Part shown: positions 14,400-20,970 of the stretch, one piece after another
Layout: each line of letters begins with the position of its first letter
How positions within the stretch are numbered: position 1 is the stretch's first letter
NCBI GenBank assembly: GCA_043806415.1
Contig: JAZDHB010000106.1
Location: 1 to 26,697 of the forward strand
From: CAIXYX01 sp043806415
Lineage (GTDB): Archaea; Micrarchaeota; Micrarchaeia; Anstonellales; Anstonellaceae
Reading direction: 5' to 3'
Length of the DNA: 26,697 nt
Notes under the pieces: generated by a model
The model's database searches: none
The model's input: the letters and a program-made list of their open reading frames with translations, nothing else
What the model was told of the DNA's origin: nothing
Program-made: the position numbers and the translations under genes

Positions 14400-15563
14400 C
14401 TAGCTCCTAAAGATGTAGCTCATGAGGGAGCGCCCGGAGCCGACCCCGCCTTTCTTCTCCACCTCTTCGGCGTGGTGGAGCACGATGACCGCGTTGAAGC
14501 ACCAGGTGGCCACCATGTCGGCGACCAGGCCCGCGAGAGCCACGCTCGCGATCTCATTATAGACGGTGATGTGCGTCACCGAGGCCAGCACGTACAGCGA
14601 CGCGAAGGCCACGATGGCCGACATGCTCATGGTCAGCCCGGTTTTCATGGCCTCGTAGGCGCGCTCGGAGGCATGCCCCTCCTTGCGCTTCATCACCCGG
14701 ATGGTGAGCAGGATGTCCGTGTCCAGCGAGAATCCGACCAGCATGAGCAGGGCCGCGAAGGAGGCCAGCGTGAGCGGGATGCCCGCCACGCTCATGAAGC
14801 CCATGGCGATGATGACGTCGGATGCCGCGCCGGCGAGCACGGCCGCCGACGGGACGGCGGAGCGGAAGATGAGGAACACGATAATGGAGGTGAGGACGAC
14901 CGAGAAGAGGACGACGGTCTTGGCGTTGTCCAGGAACGAGGTGGCCAGCGAGGGCGAAATCTCGTTGGGGGAATAGGTGGTGAAGTCGAGCTTGGATGCG
15001 ATGAGTCCTTTCAGCTTCTGGTCTTCCTTGTCGCTGATCTGGTTGTACGCGCCCACCACCGCCTCGTCCAGCTTGTTGGTGTTGTTGAATTGCGAGGCCT
15101 TCGCGGATGCGTTCTGCGCGAGGCCGAATATCTGGTCGGCGATGGTGTTCAGGCCGGCGCGCATGGCCGTGTAATTGGCGGCAGTCTCGCTGTCGTTATC
15201 ATATATCATGTCCGCTTCGGCCTTGCTGACCTGCTCCGTGAGCGCGAAATAGCCGCTCTTGAGCTCGTCCGCCTTGACCTTCATCTCCGAGCGGGTCATC
15301 TCGATCTGGGTGTCGTATCCCGTGGGGTTGGCCTTGGACTCGATGGTGTTGACCACGTACCCGTTCTTCTCCAGAACGTCCTTGATGGCGTTCGTGTCCG
15401 CCGCCTGGGCGGATTGGATGGTGAGCTGGATGCCGCCCTTGAACTCGATGCCGCTGCGGATCGGCGCGATGAAGATCATGGAAATGAGCGACGCCAGGAC
15501 CAACACGACCGGGAGGATCATGAGCAGGCGGTAATTTCCAGCGTATGGGTTTGGGATTTGCAT
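14400..15563 (-). CDS. secF: Protein export membrane protein SecF
   Basis: Partner of SecD in the Sec export machinery. The 387-residue protein has an N-terminal membrane helix (YRLLMILPVVLVLASLISMI, about 12-31) followed by SGIEFKGGIQLTI, the SecF form of the FxGG motif. An extracellular region of about 180 residues comes next, then five membrane helices with the conserved FSLDTDILLTIRVMKRK segment. The external domain is larger than in bacterial SecF and Asn/Ala/Lys-rich (GLAQNASAKASQFNNTNK), which fits archaeal SecF. The start is set at ATG 15563 because the archaeal N-terminus (MQIPNPYAGNYR) begins there; upstream in-frame sequence runs through the promoter. It is the first gene of the operon and secD follows by 21 nt. 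SecA is absent in archaea, so how SecDF is engaged is unresolved. Confidence 0.93.
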   Translation of the reverse strand: MQIPNPYAGNYRLLMILPVVLVLASLISMIFIAPIRSGIEFKGGIQLTIQSAQAADTNAIKDVLEKNGYVVNTIESKANPTGYDTQIEMTRSEMKVKADELKSGYFALTEQVSKAEADMIYDNDSETAANYTAMRAGLNTIADQIFGLAQNASAKASQFNNTNKLDEAVVGAYNQISDKEDQKLKGLIASKLDFTTYSPNEISPSLATSFLDNAKTVVLFSVVLTSIIVFLIFRSAVPSAAVLAGAASDVIIAMGFMSVAGIPLTLASFAALLMLVGFSLDTDILLTIRVMKRKEGHASERAYEAMKTGLTMSMSAIVAFASLYVLASVTHITVYNEIASVALAGLVADMVATWCFNAVIVLHHAEEVEKKGGVGSGRSLMSYIFRS

Positions 15564-15590
15564 AAGAACACGCTGGTTATCATATTCGGC

Positions 15591-15606
15591 GGATAATATT
15601 AAAAAG
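15591..15606 (-). promoter_or_regulatory. TATA region of secF-secD
   Basis: CTTTTTAATATTATCC on the minus strand lies 28 to 43 bases before the secF ATG at 15563, giving a predicted short leader without a Shine-Dalgarno. A second AT-rich motif (15574-15586) is too close to the ATG to be the box. Confidence 0.55.
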
Positions 15607-15703
15607 CGAAGGGCGCCGTCCATCGAGTCGGGAATAACGGATTCAGGGGGAAACGGGTCCCGGACAAGGAAAATCGAAATAAGCAAAAATCGGAACAAGC
15701 CGG

Positions 15704-15731
15704 AAAAATGATGCCGGGCGCTCGAGCGCCC
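15704..15731 (-). terminator. Palindromic terminator after the acyl-CoA synthetase genes
   Basis: A perfect 16-base palindrome (15716-15731, arms GGGCGCTC/GAGCGCCC) starts 12 nt after the stop codon of the alpha-subunit gene. On the minus strand it is followed within eight bases by TTTTT. The layout matches the secD terminator but with a shorter T-run. Confidence 0.75.
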
Positions 15732-15743
15732 CCGTGTTCTTAT

Positions 15744-17255
15744 TTATTCCTGTTTCAATCCGCAATCCGGCTCGCCCGCGTGGAACCGGCACCTGTAATT
15801 CTCATACTGCAAAAACCGCGAAACGGCGCGCATGGCCGAAGAAGGCGAAGGATAGGTCGGTATCCCGTATCCGTCCAGTATGCGCCTATGCAATTCCGTA
15901 TATTCGCCGCCCGTGCTCACCACCACGATGGGTTTGCCCTTCTGCTGCGCGGCCTTGACCAGCACGTTCACCACTGACGAATCCAATGCCGCGGTCTGGA
16001 AAAGCACGATGACCACGACGATGTCGATGCCGGGGTCCTTGAGCATGATGCCAAGCGCCCGGTCGTAGCGCGCCGCATCCGCGTCCCCGACGATGTCCAG
16101 GGGGTTTCGGGGAGTGGCGTAATCCGGGAGCATGGCGCGCAAGGCAGAGACCGACTCGTCCGACAATTTGGCCAATTCGAGGCCTTCGGCTTCCACCGAG
16201 TCGGCCGCCAGCACCCCGTTCCCGCCCCCGTTGGTCAGGATGCCGATGCGCGAGCCGCGCGCCGGGGGCAGGGCGAATATCTTGGCGAAATCGAAAAGCT
16301 CCTCCAGCGTCTGCGCCTCCAACGCCCCGACCTGGGCAAAGGCGGCGGAATACACTTCGGCCGAACCCGCGAGCGAGCCGGTGTGCGAGGCGGCCGCGGC
16401 CGCGCCCTGCCTGGATTTGCCGGCCTTGAGGACGACGAGGGGCTTGTTACGGGTGAGCGCGCGCGCCGACTCCATGAACTGCGGCCCGTCTTTCACCCCT
16501 TCCAGATAGGAGACCACGCTTTGCGTCTGTCCATCCTGCGCCAGATAGCGCAAGAGATGGCTTTCGTTGATCACGGTGGCGTTGCCGTATGAAACGAATT
16601 TGGACATGCCCACGCCCGCGCGGGCGGCCAGGTCCACGATGCAGCCTCCTACCGCGCCGGACTGGGAGATGAAGGAGATGCCTCCCGCGTGGGGGCGGCC
16701 CATCTTGTAGATCGGCAAGAACACCGAATCCACCCGCGCGGAGGGGTTGAGCACGCCCATGCAGTTGGGGCCGATGAGGGCCAGGTCATGCTCGATGGCC
16801 AGCTTGCGGATCTTCTCCTCGCCCTCCTTGTTTCCCACTTCGCAAAACCCGCCCGTGATGACCACGGCGGCGCGCGCGCCGGCCGAGACGGAATCCTCCA
16901 GCGCATGCTCCACGAACGGCGCGGGCACGGCCACGAGGGCGCAGTCGATCTTGCCGGGCGCATCCGAGGCGCGCTTGAGGGTTTTCACGCCCAGCACGTC
17001 CGGCGTGTGGGGATTGACGGCATACACCTTGCCTCCATAGCCGCCCTCGAGGAAATTTCGCAGGATCACGTGCCCGATCTTGTACGGCTCCCGGCTGGCT
17101 CCGATGATGGCCACGCTCTTGGGGTAAAAGACGGCGTCCAGGTTACGCACGAGCTTGGAAAGCGAAGAGGAATGTGCCGCAGAAGGGGAGCGTGCCGGGG
17201 GCGGGAAGAGCGCCCGGGAAGACGATGTCGGTTTGCCCATAATCTTCGCCTTCAT
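15744..17255 (-). CDS. acdA: ADP-forming acetate/acyl-CoA ligase, alpha subunit
   Basis: Converts acyl-CoA plus ADP and phosphate to acid plus ATP, the usual archaeal route for substrate-level phosphorylation from acetyl-CoA. The 503-residue protein has a Ser/Pro/Ala-rich tail (about 8-32). A CoA-binding Rossmann domain (YPKSVAIIGASREPYKIG, about 44-61; GPNCMGVLNP, about 162-171) and a succinyl-CoA ligase-like domain (FISQSGAVGG, about 195-204) follow. The phosphohistidine segment is ASHTGSLAGS with His291. The usual GNxxDxxExDLLxYL motif reads GNATVINESHLLRYL, so acidic positions are replaced. The ATG (17255) overlaps the stop of the beta-subunit gene (ATGA), so synthesis is coupled; ATG 17240 is an alternative. 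Substrate range (acetate, branched-chain or aryl acids) cannot be told. Confidence 0.92.
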   Translation of the reverse strand: MKAKIMGKPTSSSRALFPPPARSPSAAHSSSLSKLVRNLDAVFYPKSVAIIGASREPYKIGHVILRNFLEGGYGGKVYAVNPHTPDVLGVKTLKRASDAPGKIDCALVAVPAPFVEHALEDSVSAGARAAVVITGGFCEVGNKEGEEKIRKLAIEHDLALIGPNCMGVLNPSARVDSVFLPIYKMGRPHAGGISFISQSGAVGGCIVDLAARAGVGMSKFVSYGNATVINESHLLRYLAQDGQTQSVVSYLEGVKDGPQFMESARALTRNKPLVVLKAGKSRQGAAAAASHTGSLAGSAEVYSAAFAQVGALEAQTLEELFDFAKIFALPPARGSRIGILTNGGGNGVLAADSVEAEGLELAKLSDESVSALRAMLPDYATPRNPLDIVGDADAARYDRALGIMLKDPGIDIVVVIVLFQTAALDSSVVNVLVKAAQQKGKPIVVVSTGGEYTELHRRILDGYGIPTYPSPSSAMRAVSRFLQYENYRCRFHAGEPDCGLKQE

Positions 17256-17998
17256 TTTAGCACCCGCACGTCGGCCGCCCACAGGCCGTCGGTTCGCGCA
17301 AGAACCGGGTTGATGTCCAGCTCGGCCGGTCTCTCTCTTTCCATCAGGTTCGAGACGCGCATCAGGATGCGCGCCAGCGCGGCTTCGTCCACCGGCTTGC
17401 GACCGCGCGCGCCGGCGAGGATGGGGTAGGATTTGAGCGAACGGACCATGGAGCGCGCCTCGCGCTCGTCCAAGGGACACACGCGGATGGCGATGTCGCG
17501 CAGCACTTCGGCGTAGATGCCGCCCATGCCCAGCATCACCACGGGCCCGAACTGCGAATCCGTCCGGCCTCCCACGATGAGCTCGAAGCGGCCCGGCCGG
17601 TAAGCCTGCACCAGCACGGAGGCTTGCGCGTCCCCTTTGGCGATTTTCATCAGGCGCCCGTATTCAGAGACGAGGTGGCGGATGTTTCCGATGTTGAGCG
17701 CCAGGGCGCCGGAATCGGTTTTGTGCAGGGCATTTTTGGAAATAAGCTTGAGCGCGAGCGGGAATCTTATCTTCTCGGCCGCCTTCTGGGCCTGCGCGAG
17801 GCTCTTGGCGACGGCATACGGCAGGACAGGTATATCATATCTCTCAAGCAGGCCGAAGTCCATGGTGCGCCCGTTGCTTCTGCCGGCCGGAAGGTCCGGC
17901 GTATTTCTGGCTGGGCGGGAATCCGATGCCTCGTTGCTCCGGCGCTTCCTGTCTCCCGCCTTTCCCCTGCCGCGCCCCGTGTTTTTCGATGACCCCAT
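17252..17998 (-). CDS. acdB: ADP-forming acetate/acyl-CoA ligase, beta subunit (ATP-grasp)
   Basis: Partner of the alpha subunit; carries the ATP-grasp fold that moves phosphate between the His of alpha and ADP. Residues from about 46 on match the family: LLERYDIPVLPYA, FPLALKLISKNALHKTDSGAL (lysine and HKTDxGA nucleotide-binding segment), LIVGGRTDSQFGPVVMLGMGG and LDINPVLA near the end. The first 45 residues are Arg/Ser/Gly-rich and look disordered, unlike typical beta subunits of about 230 residues; ATG 17863 would remove them. ATG 17998 was chosen because GGTGG lies five bases upstream, with GTG 18007 as another option. The gene starts 18 nt after the tail-anchored winged-helix gene and overlaps the alpha-subunit gene by four bases. 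Confidence 0.9.
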   Translation of the reverse strand: MGSSKNTGRGRGKAGDRKRRSNEASDSRPARNTPDLPAGRSNGRTMDFGLLERYDIPVLPYAVAKSLAQAQKAAEKIRFPLALKLISKNALHKTDSGALALNIGNIRHLVSEYGRLMKIAKGDAQASVLVQAYRPGRFELIVGGRTDSQFGPVVMLGMGGIYAEVLRDIAIRVCPLDEREARSMVRSLKSYPILAGARGRKPVDEAALARILMRVSNLMERERPAELDINPVLARTDGLWAADVRVLK

Positions 17999-18016
17999 TT
18001 GTTCCACCTTTTCTTT

Positions 18017-19036
18017 TCAGAGGCCCCGGGTAAGCAACGCGAATACGATGGCGGCCACGAGCAGGAGAACCAGCACGGCCAGCAGGATGCCATACACGAG
18101 GTATTGCTTGGCATAGAATTCGAACTTGGAAGCAAGCATCTCTTGGCGATCCAGTTCCTTGACGCTGGCCGCGTGGCGCGCCGGCCGCGTCTGGGCGAAT
18201 TCGGGGATGCGTTTCTGCGCCTCGGCCGACGGCATGGCCGCCCCTTGCGCAAAACCACCCGGTCCGCCGGCCGCGCCCGGCGCGGAACCCGTCGAAGCGG
18301 AAACCCCTGTTCCGGCAGGCGGCGCATGATGGCCGGCCGGGCTTTTCTGCTCCAGTTTCCCGCCCGGCGCCTCTTTCTTTCGCACCGCGCCGAAATTGAG
18401 GATGTCGTTGATTTCGTCGTCCCCGGCCAAGCGCATGCCCTCGCCGCCCGCGGCCCGGCTCGTGCTGCCGACCGGCTGCGCGGGCACGTTCGCGGGCTGG
18501 GCGGATTGGCCCCAGATAATCCCGCTTCTTAGCGCCGGGGGTTTTGCCGCCCCGGCTGCCTGGGGCTGCGCGCCGATTGCGCGCACCATTCCCACGAGGT
18601 TGAAGCCTTTCTCGGTGAGCAGGAAGGACACCTTGGCCGAGCGCACCTCGTGCTCGATGTAATTCCCGGCCCGCAGCTTGTACAAATGGAAGGCGAGGTC
18701 CTTGGGCCGGATGTTGATCACGGATGAGAGGCCCTGCAAATCGCGCACCCCGCCGGCCAGCGTGTGCAGGATGGCCCGGTCGAGCGTGTCGAGCGGTTCG
18801 GCGTATTTGCGTTCCGCTTCGGCGATGATGTCGGTCCCGTAGCCGGTGATGGTGATCGGCGACTGGCCGCCGATGGCGGTCTGGATCTCGATCAAACCCT
18901 TTATTTTCATGCCGCCCAGCAGGTTGGCGGTCTCGAAGAACGAGGTGTTGATGTGGCTGCCGAAGCGCTCGACGCTGGACTCCGCGTCGATTTTTTTGAG
19001 GATCAATAAATCAAGATAGTTTATTTCCTCTTCCAT
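18017..19036 (-). CDS. Tail-anchored protein with two winged-helix-like domains
   Basis: A 339-residue protein with an unusual layout. The first 155 residues look like two successive winged-helix units. The first (about 5-75) includes LILKKIDAESSVERFG and ITITGYGTDIIAEAE. The second (about 82-155) includes ILHTLAGGVRDLQGLSSVI, a DLAFHLYKLRAGNYIE helix and FLLTEKGFNLV. A Pro/Gly/Ala-rich linker (about 160-295) looks disordered. One C-terminal membrane helix (about 312-335, YGILLAVLVLLLVAAIVFALL) ends four residues from the terminus, making it a tail-anchored cytoplasmic protein. A TATA box at -21 to -32 supports the ATG as leaderless. It is the first gene of a likely operon with the acyl-CoA synthetase beta and alpha genes. 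A membrane-tethered transcription factor or a protein-binding winged helix are both possible; the family is not recognised. Confidence 0.8.
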   Translation of the reverse strand: MEEEINYLDLLILKKIDAESSVERFGSHINTSFFETANLLGGMKIKGLIEIQTAIGGQSPITITGYGTDIIAEAERKYAEPLDTLDRAILHTLAGGVRDLQGLSSVINIRPKDLAFHLYKLRAGNYIEHEVRSAKVSFLLTEKGFNLVGMVRAIGAQPQAAGAAKPPALRSGIIWGQSAQPANVPAQPVGSTSRAAGGEGMRLAGDDEINDILNFGAVRKKEAPGGKLEQKSPAGHHAPPAGTGVSASTGSAPGAAGGPGGFAQGAAMPSAEAQKRIPEFAQTRPARHAASVKELDRQEMLASKFEFYAKQYLVYGILLAVLVLLLVAAIVFALLTRGL

Positions 19037-19056
19037 ATCTGCGGCTTAGGCCGGAT

Positions 19057-19068
19057 AGCTTTAAAAAC
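19057..19068 (-). promoter_or_regulatory. TATA box of the winged-helix/acyl-CoA synthetase operon
   Basis: GTTTTTAAAGCT on the minus strand spans -21 to -32 relative to the ATG at 19036 and predicts a leaderless transcript. Confidence 0.65.
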
Positions 19069-19188
19069 AGCGGGGATGGTTGGCGGCCGGGATTAAGCGT
19101 CGGAGCGCGGCCCGCCCGACCGGCCTGCGAACCGCGTCCGGACGGCAAGCACCGGCCCCCTGAAACGGCCGATGATGCGCGCAGGGTG

Positions 19189-19240
19189 CTCGGCGCCTCC
19201 CACGAAGCCTGCTTGGGGGCGCCGAGGCCTCCGAAGAGGC
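19189..19240. other. Two consecutive GC-rich hairpins between the nuclease and winged-helix genes
   Basis: CTCGGCGCC (19189-19197) pairs with GGCGCCGAG (19218-19226), extended by CCC/GGG. It is followed directly by GCCTC-CGAA-GAGGC (19227-19240). They lie 41-92 nt past the stop of the beta-CASP gene on the minus strand. There is no T-run, so a standard terminator is unlikely. The rest of 19037-19280 is GC-rich with no gene, tRNA or other RNA that I can recognise. Confidence 0.5.
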
Positions 19241-19280
19241 TCCGGTCGCGTTGCGCCAAGTGGGCGAAGCCTCGTGCTTT

Positions 19281-20546
19281 TCAGGCCGAGCTTGTTTCCA
19301 CCTGCACTTTCTCCCCGATGGCCGGCGCGTAGGCGTCGTAGCCCTCGAGGGCCAGCTCGTCCGCGAAGCTCTGGCACGAATCGCCGTGGATGCAAAAGAT
19401 CTTCTTGGGCTTGACCTTGTCCACGAATTCGAACAGATCGCTTCGCCCCGCGTGCGCCGAGAAGTCGAGGTAGTGCACCGGCACCGACGGGCGCACCTGC
19501 GTGCCGTCCACTTCCACGTAGCCGTACTGGAGCAAATTGTAACCGTTCGTGCCCTCCACCGAATAGCCGGTGAACACGATCTCGGAGCGGTCGTTGAGCG
19601 AGAGCAGGTAGCCCAGCGCCGGCCCGCCCTGGAGCATGCCGGCCGTGGAGATGATGACCGACGGTTCGGTGAGCACGTTCTGCCGGTCCCGCCGTCCCTT
19701 CTGCACGAGGCGGCAGCCTTCGAAGGCCTTGCGGAATTTCTTGGCGTCGCGGATGTACGAGGGGTAGTTGGAGACGATCTGCGAGGCTTCCACGCCCATG
19801 CCGTCCACCCAGACGGGCATGTCCGGGTCGTGGCTCTTGATGATGGACACCAGCTCCTGCGTCCGTCCGACGGCGAACGCCGGCAGGAGCAGGTTGCCGC
19901 CCCGCTCGATCACTTCGCGCGCCCGCTGCACGAGCTGGACTTCCAGATCCTTGCGGTTGGGGTGGTCGCGGTTGGCGTAGGTGCTTTCCGTGATGAGCAC
20001 GTCCACCTCACCGGGGATCTCGGCCTTGTTGTGCATCTGCGTGTCCGAGAGCTTGAAATCGCCGGTGTACAGGATGCGCTTGTTCTGGTATTCGATGAGC
20101 GCCATGGCCGAGCCGGGGATGTGGCCGGCGTCAAAGAACGTGATGGTGGTGTCCTTGACCTTCATGGGGACGTGGTACCCTTGGGGCTTGAACGATTCCA
20201 TAGCCATGCGGTGCGACGAGCGCTTGTAGGGCAGGGTGCCGTATTCCTCGATGATGATCTTCGCCGAATCCAACAGAAGGAGTTCGCTCATCTCGCGCGT
20301 GGGCGGGGTGGAGAGCACCATGGGCTTGTGGTGGTCGAAGAGCGAAGGCAGGTAGCCGACGTGGTCCAGATGGGGATGCGTGATCACCACGGCATCGACG
20401 TCCGCGGGCGGGGGCATGGGATAGAGGTGCGGGTCCTTCTTGTTGTGGATCTTCAGTCCGCAGTCCAGCATGATCTCGCTGTCGGTGCGCACCATGAAGC
20501 AGGACCTACCGACCTCTCGCGTCGCTCCTAAGAAATCTATTTCCAT
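19281..20546 (-). CDS. Beta-CASP metallo-beta-lactamase ribonuclease (aCPSF2-like)
   Basis: Zinc-dependent RNA processing or decay nuclease of the CPSF73 family. The 421-residue protein has no KH domains, so it resembles archaeal aCPSF2 rather than aCPSF1. Metal motifs are complete: HPHLDH (57-62), His142 in FDAGHIPGSA and Asp163 in LYTGDFK. The beta-CASP part carries ESTYANRDH, LPAFAVGRTQE and the late motifs HYLDFSAHAGRSD and FCIHGD with the third-motif histidines. Predicted to act in the cytoplasm as endonuclease and/or 5'-3' exonuclease (family knowledge). GAGG lies about nine bases before the ATG, so unlike several neighbours it seems to have a leader. It is transcribed divergently from mcm across a 424-nt gap. 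Confidence 0.92.
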   Translation of the reverse strand: MEIDFLGATREVGRSCFMVRTDSEIMLDCGLKIHNKKDPHLYPMPPPADVDAVVITHPHLDHVGYLPSLFDHHKPMVLSTPPTREMSELLLLDSAKIIIEEYGTLPYKRSSHRMAMESFKPQGYHVPMKVKDTTITFFDAGHIPGSAMALIEYQNKRILYTGDFKLSDTQMHNKAEIPGEVDVLITESTYANRDHPNRKDLEVQLVQRAREVIERGGNLLLPAFAVGRTQELVSIIKSHDPDMPVWVDGMGVEASQIVSNYPSYIRDAKKFRKAFEGCRLVQKGRRDRQNVLTEPSVIISTAGMLQGGPALGYLLSLNDRSEIVFTGYSVEGTNGYNLLQYGYVEVDGTQVRPSVPVHYLDFSAHAGRSDLFEFVDKVKPKKIFCIHGDSCQSFADELALEGYDAYAPAIGEKVQVETSSA

Positions 20547-20701
20547 TTTTATTCCTCACAAAAAGCCATGCGTGCAAATCGACGCGGGGTGCGGGAAGGC
20601 GGCGGGCTGATGGCTAGGCATCCATTCAGAGCCTATCCTATCAAATCGCGGCCTTCTCACCCCAAGGCTTGGTATATGTTGTATGGTTGATGCATCCGGC
20701 A

Positions 20702-20710
20702 CTTTATAAT
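20702..20710 (+). promoter_or_regulatory. TATA-like box in the nuclease-mcm gap
   Basis: CTTTATAAT on the plus strand has no ORF at leaderless distance. Transcription from it would start near 20733 and run into the palindromic terminator at 20786-20830. Confidence 0.45.
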
Positions 20711-20732
20711 TGTGTAGGCTGGATTTCGCCAA

Positions 20733-20830
20733 TCGGGAATGAAAAACAAGCCCGTTCGCCCCGGAAAAAACAAAAAACCGAGCGAGGGCGGCCCCGGGGC
20801 CGCCTCGGGGGGCGTTTTCTTTTGTTTTTC
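20733..20830 (+). ncRNA. Possible ~100-nt non-coding transcript
   Basis: Inferred from a TATA-like box (20702-20710) followed by a strong hairpin plus T-run terminator and no plausible coding frame between. The body contains an A-rich run (20764-20777) and the GC palindrome. I do not recognise it as SRP RNA, RNase P RNA or a C/D or H/ACA guide. The terminator-like element could equally be insulation between divergent genes. Confidence 0.25.
20764..20830. terminator. Palindromic bidirectional-type terminator in the nuclease-mcm gap
   Basis: A loop-free GC palindrome (GGCGGCCCC/GGGGCCGCC within 20786-20806) has A-runs on its left and TTTTCTTTTGTTTTTC on its right, so T-runs follow it on both strands. 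Its design matches the terminator after secD. It lies upstream of both flanking genes. The rest of the 424-nt gap holds the mcm promoter and TATA-like motifs and nothing else I can identify. Confidence 0.65.
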
Positions 20831-20914
20831 TTATATCTCGGGTTTTCTCTTTCATCCCTATTTTTTCTTGTCTTTCCCATTTTCCATTCCCGAGCGGATT
20901 TTCGCCCGGCATAC

Positions 20915-20962
20915 GCTAATAATTCTTCATCCCTCAATATTCATCCCCCTTTGTGGGAGGGG
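20915..20962 (+). promoter_or_regulatory. Probable TATA box and Shine-Dalgarno of mcm
   Basis: GCTAATAATTC (20915-20925) would start transcription near 20948. GGGAGGGG (20955-20962) lies 8-15 bases before the ATG at 20971, a slightly long but plausible ribosome-site spacing. Confidence 0.5.
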
Positions 20963-20970
20963 TTTAGCTT

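Noticed and set aside
13434..15596. 720-residue open frame on the plus strand across secD and secF
   Set aside because: Antisense shadow of two well-supported membrane protein genes; His/Asp/Gly-rich, crosses the gene boundary, no motif.
8484..20735. Shared 12-mer: CGATTGGCGAAA at 8484-8496 and its complement near 20724
   Set aside because: One short match in 26 kb without surrounding similarity; not enough to call a repeat family.
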